DNA of 64,000 bases from Stropharia rugosoannulata (lineage: Eukaryota > Basidiomycota > Agaricomycetes > Agaricales > Strophariaceae), in assembly GCA_028532985.1 (NCBI GenBank), contig JANCIK010000001.1:1922001-1986000 (forward strand), written 5' to 3'. A model generated the notes under the pieces. It was not told the DNA's origin, made no database searches, and worked only from the letters and a program-made list of their open reading frames with translations. Below, one piece after another: positions 60,147-64,000 of this stretch (position 1 is the first letter of the stretch; every line of letters starts with the position of its first letter). Made by a program: the position numbers and the translations under genes.

Positions 60147-61463
60147 ATGCTACTGCATCTCCGTTCCGACCGAGCCGTTTTTATCGTTCTCGTCCACTTC
60201 CTCTTGCTCTCCACGTTCCACGCCACTGCCCTTCCTCTTGAAGCAAGACAGGATGTCACTGGAAAACCACAGTCAATAACTACTACTCATACGACCAATA
60301 CGTGTGTCTGATATTGTGGCCCGGGTGGCATTTTTTGCTAATATCTATTACAGAGCTGCAGGGACGATAACGCAAACTTGTGTGGTCGTACTTACTCCGA
60401 TTAAGGATGCCAATGGCAAGGATGCTGTTCGCGAGGTGGAGACATGCATGCTTTCGATGGATACTGGATCATCTTCATCCTCGTCGTCCTCCGTTTCCAG
60501 TGTCACCAATACTGCTTCCAGTACATCCCAGACCGCTGCATCAACTACAACTACTCATGGCTCGGGCACGACTTCGATCAAAAGCTCCAGTACTGCACCA
60601 TCCACCAAGCACACAACTTCTGCCTCGTCGTCCACGCAAGGAAATAGCTCAACCTCAGCGACTACCACCAGTAGTATGACTATATCCGCATCAACTTCTG
60701 CTAGTCAAAGCGCATCTACATCGGCTTCCACTGGCTCTGTGACAACCCCATCGTCCACACCTGCTTCGACGTCCACGGAAACCCCACCTATTGTTGTTAT
60801 CGTGAGGACTTTTCTTCTTATCCATGTCATATATTGATTCCTACTTCTATCTAGGGTACGTCGGCCGGTTCCTCCGCGTCGACATCCGCTGCATCGACTT
60901 CTACGGAGTCTTCACCCATCGTTATTATTGTGAGCACTTTATATCATAATTTACCAAATGCTAAAGAAGTATCATCAGGGCGTTTCGTCTGTGCCCGCGT
61001 CATCCCCTGCGCCGACATCTGCGTCTACGACAGCTCCACCTCCAGCACAGACGACATCTTCAGCACCTTCACAGAACACACCGGCGCCCGCTTCGTCAGC
61101 TTCCCAATCTGAATCCTCTGCTGCCTCTGGAACCCCCGCGGCAGATAATACCTCTGCTACGGCTGCTGCCGCATCGGCCTCGCCCTCTGAAACTGCCGCA
61201 GCATTCACACTTCCTGGAAAGAAATTGTCCGTGCTTCCAATCGGTCTCGGTGTCTTTGCTGGTATCTCGGTTATTGCTCTGATTGTTGTTGGTCTGGTTA
61301 CCTACGAACGTACCAAGTACCGCAAGGTGCGTTACTTGCTGCCTTCTCTATGATCATAGCAGATCAACAGTTTAACTCATCTCCGTTTCTATGACAGGCA
61401 TTCCGTGCGCGCAAGTTAGCGGAATCAGCGGCCCCCATGGGTTACGGCTCGAATAATGTATAA
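60147..61463 (+). CDS. Ser/Thr-rich single-pass membrane protein, wall-sensor-like
   Basis: Exons 60147-60301, 60354-60801, 60855-60929, 60979-61326 and 61398-61463 give 363 residues. A signal peptide (VFIVLVHFLLLSTFHATA) and a short segment with one cysteine pair (TQTCVVVLTPIKD, VETCMLSMD) are followed by ~190 residues of Ser/Thr/Ala, probably heavily O-mannosylated, a single transmembrane helix (LPIGLGVFAGISVIALIVVG) and a ~30-residue basic cytosolic tail ending GYGSNNV. The layout recalls Mid2/Wsc wall-stress sensors, though no WSC cysteine domain is present. Exons 2 and 3 both end in a near-identical TE(T/S)(P/S)PIV(V/I)I motif just before GT, and exon 3 is exactly 25 codons, which looks like an internal exon duplication. 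Function is inferred from topology only. Confidence 0.8.
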
Positions 61464-62337
61464 TCGAGACGGATGGCTTCTGTGGACTCTCAAGAGCAGA
61501 AGAGCAAATTGCATTAGATATTGCATCCGATACCCTCTTTGTGCTGTCTTGCCGTTTACTTTTTTTATTGTTGTTACAGGTAGCCTATGCATTACTCCAC
61601 ATGGGCCCTCATTTTTTTCTTTACATCGTCTTGCTACATTATTGTTATATTGTCTTTGCCTAAAATGCGCACATGTACAATACACACATGTCGATCACCT
61701 AGGATATCCGTAGATATCCGCCCACTCCTGGAGTATCGACACAATGCAATTATTAATTAGAAAGGACCTTGGCATCATGACTGTGCATAGGCTAGACTAG
61801 GCCAGACTGTACAGCTGTAAGGCCAGACTTGCTACTGGCCACTGAAATACTGACCCTCTGTGTCAATGTGAGACTCGGCTGAGGTACTTTAACTTACATA
61901 AATATGGCAGCAACTGTAACCATCGACGACAACAATATCGCACGTTGGCCTCTGTTGACCTAGTTCAACTACATACGACACAAAGACTCGGACAGGGCCT
62001 GGCATCTCTGATTTTGAAACGCATGAATCGTGGAAAGAATAGTCAATACGCCAACAATATATAATACACAATCACGGGGACCCTTCTTTTCTGAATCAAT
62101 ATTATCAAAACATTATCATGCCTCAGATACGCCAGCCATTTTGGATCATTCGGAATTGCCAGATTTCACGAGTATATGCTGTTAATTAGCATCTCCTTAT
62201 ACACTTACATAGATAGAATAGGGAAGATTTAACACCCAACACAAAAAGGAAGGATTGGTCCAGCTGATCTGTCTATGACGCTAAAATATGTCTGTGCGGG
62301 CGGGTAAATCATTTGCAGAACTCTGTCGCATTTCACC
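61464..62337. other. Intergenic region
   Basis: 874 bases between two co-oriented genes. Contains the 3' UTR of the membrane protein and the promoter of the hydrolase gene. No ORF with credible codon use, repeat or RNA gene was seen. Confidence 0.45.
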
Positions 62338-63835
62338 ATGAATCATTCTTCGGCAACTGTCAAGAAAGTAGCACGACTTTCTATCACATTTCTAGTAGAT
62401 AATAGTATCGAATGGTAAGACAAAGCTGTCTATGCCATTCAGGTTAACGCTGCAATAAGTACGACGGGTGGACTAGGATGACGAAGTTACCACCTGGTTT
62501 CACGCATGAACTACCGCAGCATATTCAACAACCTGAACACGGTGTGTTTGATAAATCGAAGCAAGTGCCTGTCCTCGATTTTGATAGGTTCTGCTGCGGT
62601 GTGTTTATCTCACCTCTTGTGTCATCGCGATAAACTTGAAAGTTTGTTTTATTGGTTGATTTTAGGTGCCCATGGATTCTCTGCTCTGATTGTACGTATC
62701 TGCGACGTCACCCATAACGACACAAGCTATGCGAGGGTACAATATAATGATACATTTTTTGTAGGAGACCTGGGACGATGCAGACGGACCATCGAATTTG
62801 GTGCTCTTCGACACCGGCCCTGATTCTCTATCGCTCGTGCGGAATATCGATGCCATGAGTGTCCCACTCGAAAGCATCGGTCGTGTGGTTATCTCCCATT
62901 GGCACAGCGACCATACAGGTGGCCTGCTCTCCTTTCTACGTCTGCGTAACTCAAGGCCACAATCAGTTTTGACTGCACAATGCGTAGTTGACGTACATCC
63001 TGATCGTCCTGTTGCACGCGGTATAGCGCCTGGGCCTGAATACGATAATGTTATATGCGCCTTACCTACCGACCCGTCTCTTCAGGCGTTAGAGGAGGCT
63101 TCTGGCCGCGTGGAAATGCATGCTGAAGGACATGGCGTTGCTGATGGGACTGTTTGGGTCAGTGGCGAAATTCCGAGGGTGACTGAGTACGAAACCGGGA
63201 TACTTGGGGGTATGAGATGGATTGATGACGATACCATTCCCGAGCGCAAGGGTAAATGGATTAAGGATGGTGTAAGTGGCAATTATTCAACTGTGCTATC
63301 CATGTACTAACATATCAATAACATATCTCAAAAAGCTTATTATGGATGAACGATACGCTGCGGTTGATGTCGCTGGCAAGGGACTCGTGATATTCAGCGC
63401 GTAAGACTCGACATGTTTTCTTTCTTTCGATAATAGTCCTGATTCGCTCTTCATGGGACTGCAAAGTTGTTCACATGCCGGCATTGTGAACGTTGTAAAG
63501 GACGCCGTTAATACCCTCAAACGGCCCATTTATATGGTGCGAGCCATCCCCCTTGTTCACTAAAGATCCACGTTAATTCATGATAGATAATTGGAGGCCT
63601 ACATCTTGCAGGCCCAGAATTTGGATCAAGAATACCGATGACAGTTGATTTCCTCTCCAGACAGCTTAAGCCGGCCCCAATGTATGTTCTTCCTATGCAT
63701 TGTACGGGCTTCCAAGCAAAGTTGGCATTGGAGGCTGCTTTTGGAGATGGGTGTGTACCGGCTGGGGTTGGCGTTAAGGTCGACTTGGTCGGCGATGAGG
63801 AAGGAGATAGGTTGTTGTTCCCACCTACGTATTAG
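62338..63835 (+). CDS. Metallo-beta-lactamase-fold hydrolase
   Basis: Member of the MBL-fold superfamily closest to the dihydropterin/ribofuranosylaminobenzene-phosphate synthase-like branch; substrate unknown. Exons 62338-62414, 62477-62598, 62666-62691, 62765-63271, 63336-63400, 63467-63536 and 63587-63835 give 371 residues. The N-terminus (ARLSITFLVDNSIEWMTKLP) and FCCGAHGFSALI are typical of this branch. Metal-binding set: SHWHSDHTGG (HxHxDH), ACSHAGIVN (third His), GGLHLAG (His) and PMHCTGF (final His). VLFDTGPD precedes the first motif as usual. Two metal ions (usually zinc) are expected. Starting at the downstream ATG 62478 would lose the LVDNSIEW strand, so 62338 is preferred; the first intron has a GT-AG pair that restores W at the joint. 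The protein is full length. Confidence 0.92.
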
Positions 63836-64000
63836 GTATGTATCGAATCAATGGCCCACCATAAGCACACCTACCTCCAAATTGACTATTTGTCAGAAGC
63901 GCAATATGACTGCATGAATCTCACCCTTATTACCAATGTCCGTAAAGGGGATTCTCGACTTGTTCAACTTGACGATACATATCACAAGCGGCAAGATTGT

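Overview
The window reads as a nuclear chromosome segment of a filamentous basidiomycete, most likely an Agaricomycete. The evidence is many short exons separated by introns of about 45 to 65 bases, and protein families typical of that group: a velvet regulator, a gelsolin protein with fungal FIGG repeats, a GH17-type wall glucanase, tandem secreted cysteine proteins, a multi-exon P450 and a fungal SDR. All gene models were spliced by hand; reading frames close exactly across every intron listed.

Layout. Bases 1 to 24 kb are sparse: a VelB-like velvet gene (1.2-2.95 kb, +), an orphan proline/serine-rich nuclear-type protein (8.4-9.8 kb, +), a GC-rich stretch of nearly 9 kb without a credible gene that holds a deleted Tc1/mariner element (12.98-13.6 kb), a second orphan nuclear-type protein (18.5-20.3 kb, +) and ribosomal protein uS7/RPS5 (23.2-24.1 kb, -). 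From 25.8 kb the segment is gene-dense: two tandem secreted cysteine proteins (+), a pogo-like MITE (28.6-29.2 kb), a gelsolin-repeat actin regulator (29.4-34.4 kb, +), a GH17-like glucanase (34.8-36.3 kb, +), Nse4 of the SMC5/6 complex (36.45-37.8 kb, -), a Rad5/HLTF-type helicase-ubiquitin ligase (38.0-43.3 kb, +), an interrupted GNAT acetyltransferase (43.7-44.3 kb, +), ARPC4 (44.5-45.3 kb, -), a nucleolar-type FKBP (45.5-47.0 kb, +), a cytochrome P450 (47.6-50.0 kb, +), an SDR oxidoreductase (52.6-54.1 kb, -), a P5B transport ATPase (54.5-59.9 kb, +), a serine-rich single-pass membrane protein (60.1-61.5 kb, +) and a metallo-beta-lactamase-fold hydrolase (62.3-63.8 kb, +).

Functional links. 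Nse4 and the Rad5/HLTF-like protein both act on damaged or stalled replication forks. They are divergently transcribed from one 252-bp region that carries two perfect ACGCGT boxes and a palindrome, which suggests shared G1/S control. ARPC4 and the gelsolin protein both concern actin but are not adjacent. The helicase carries an N-terminal PARP-type zinc finger ahead of its HIRAN domain, the most unusual protein architecture here. Four introns need GC-AG borders, and one gene (GNAT) carries a single in-frame stop inside an otherwise continuous family match. No prophage, CRISPR array, rRNA or convincing tRNA was seen.
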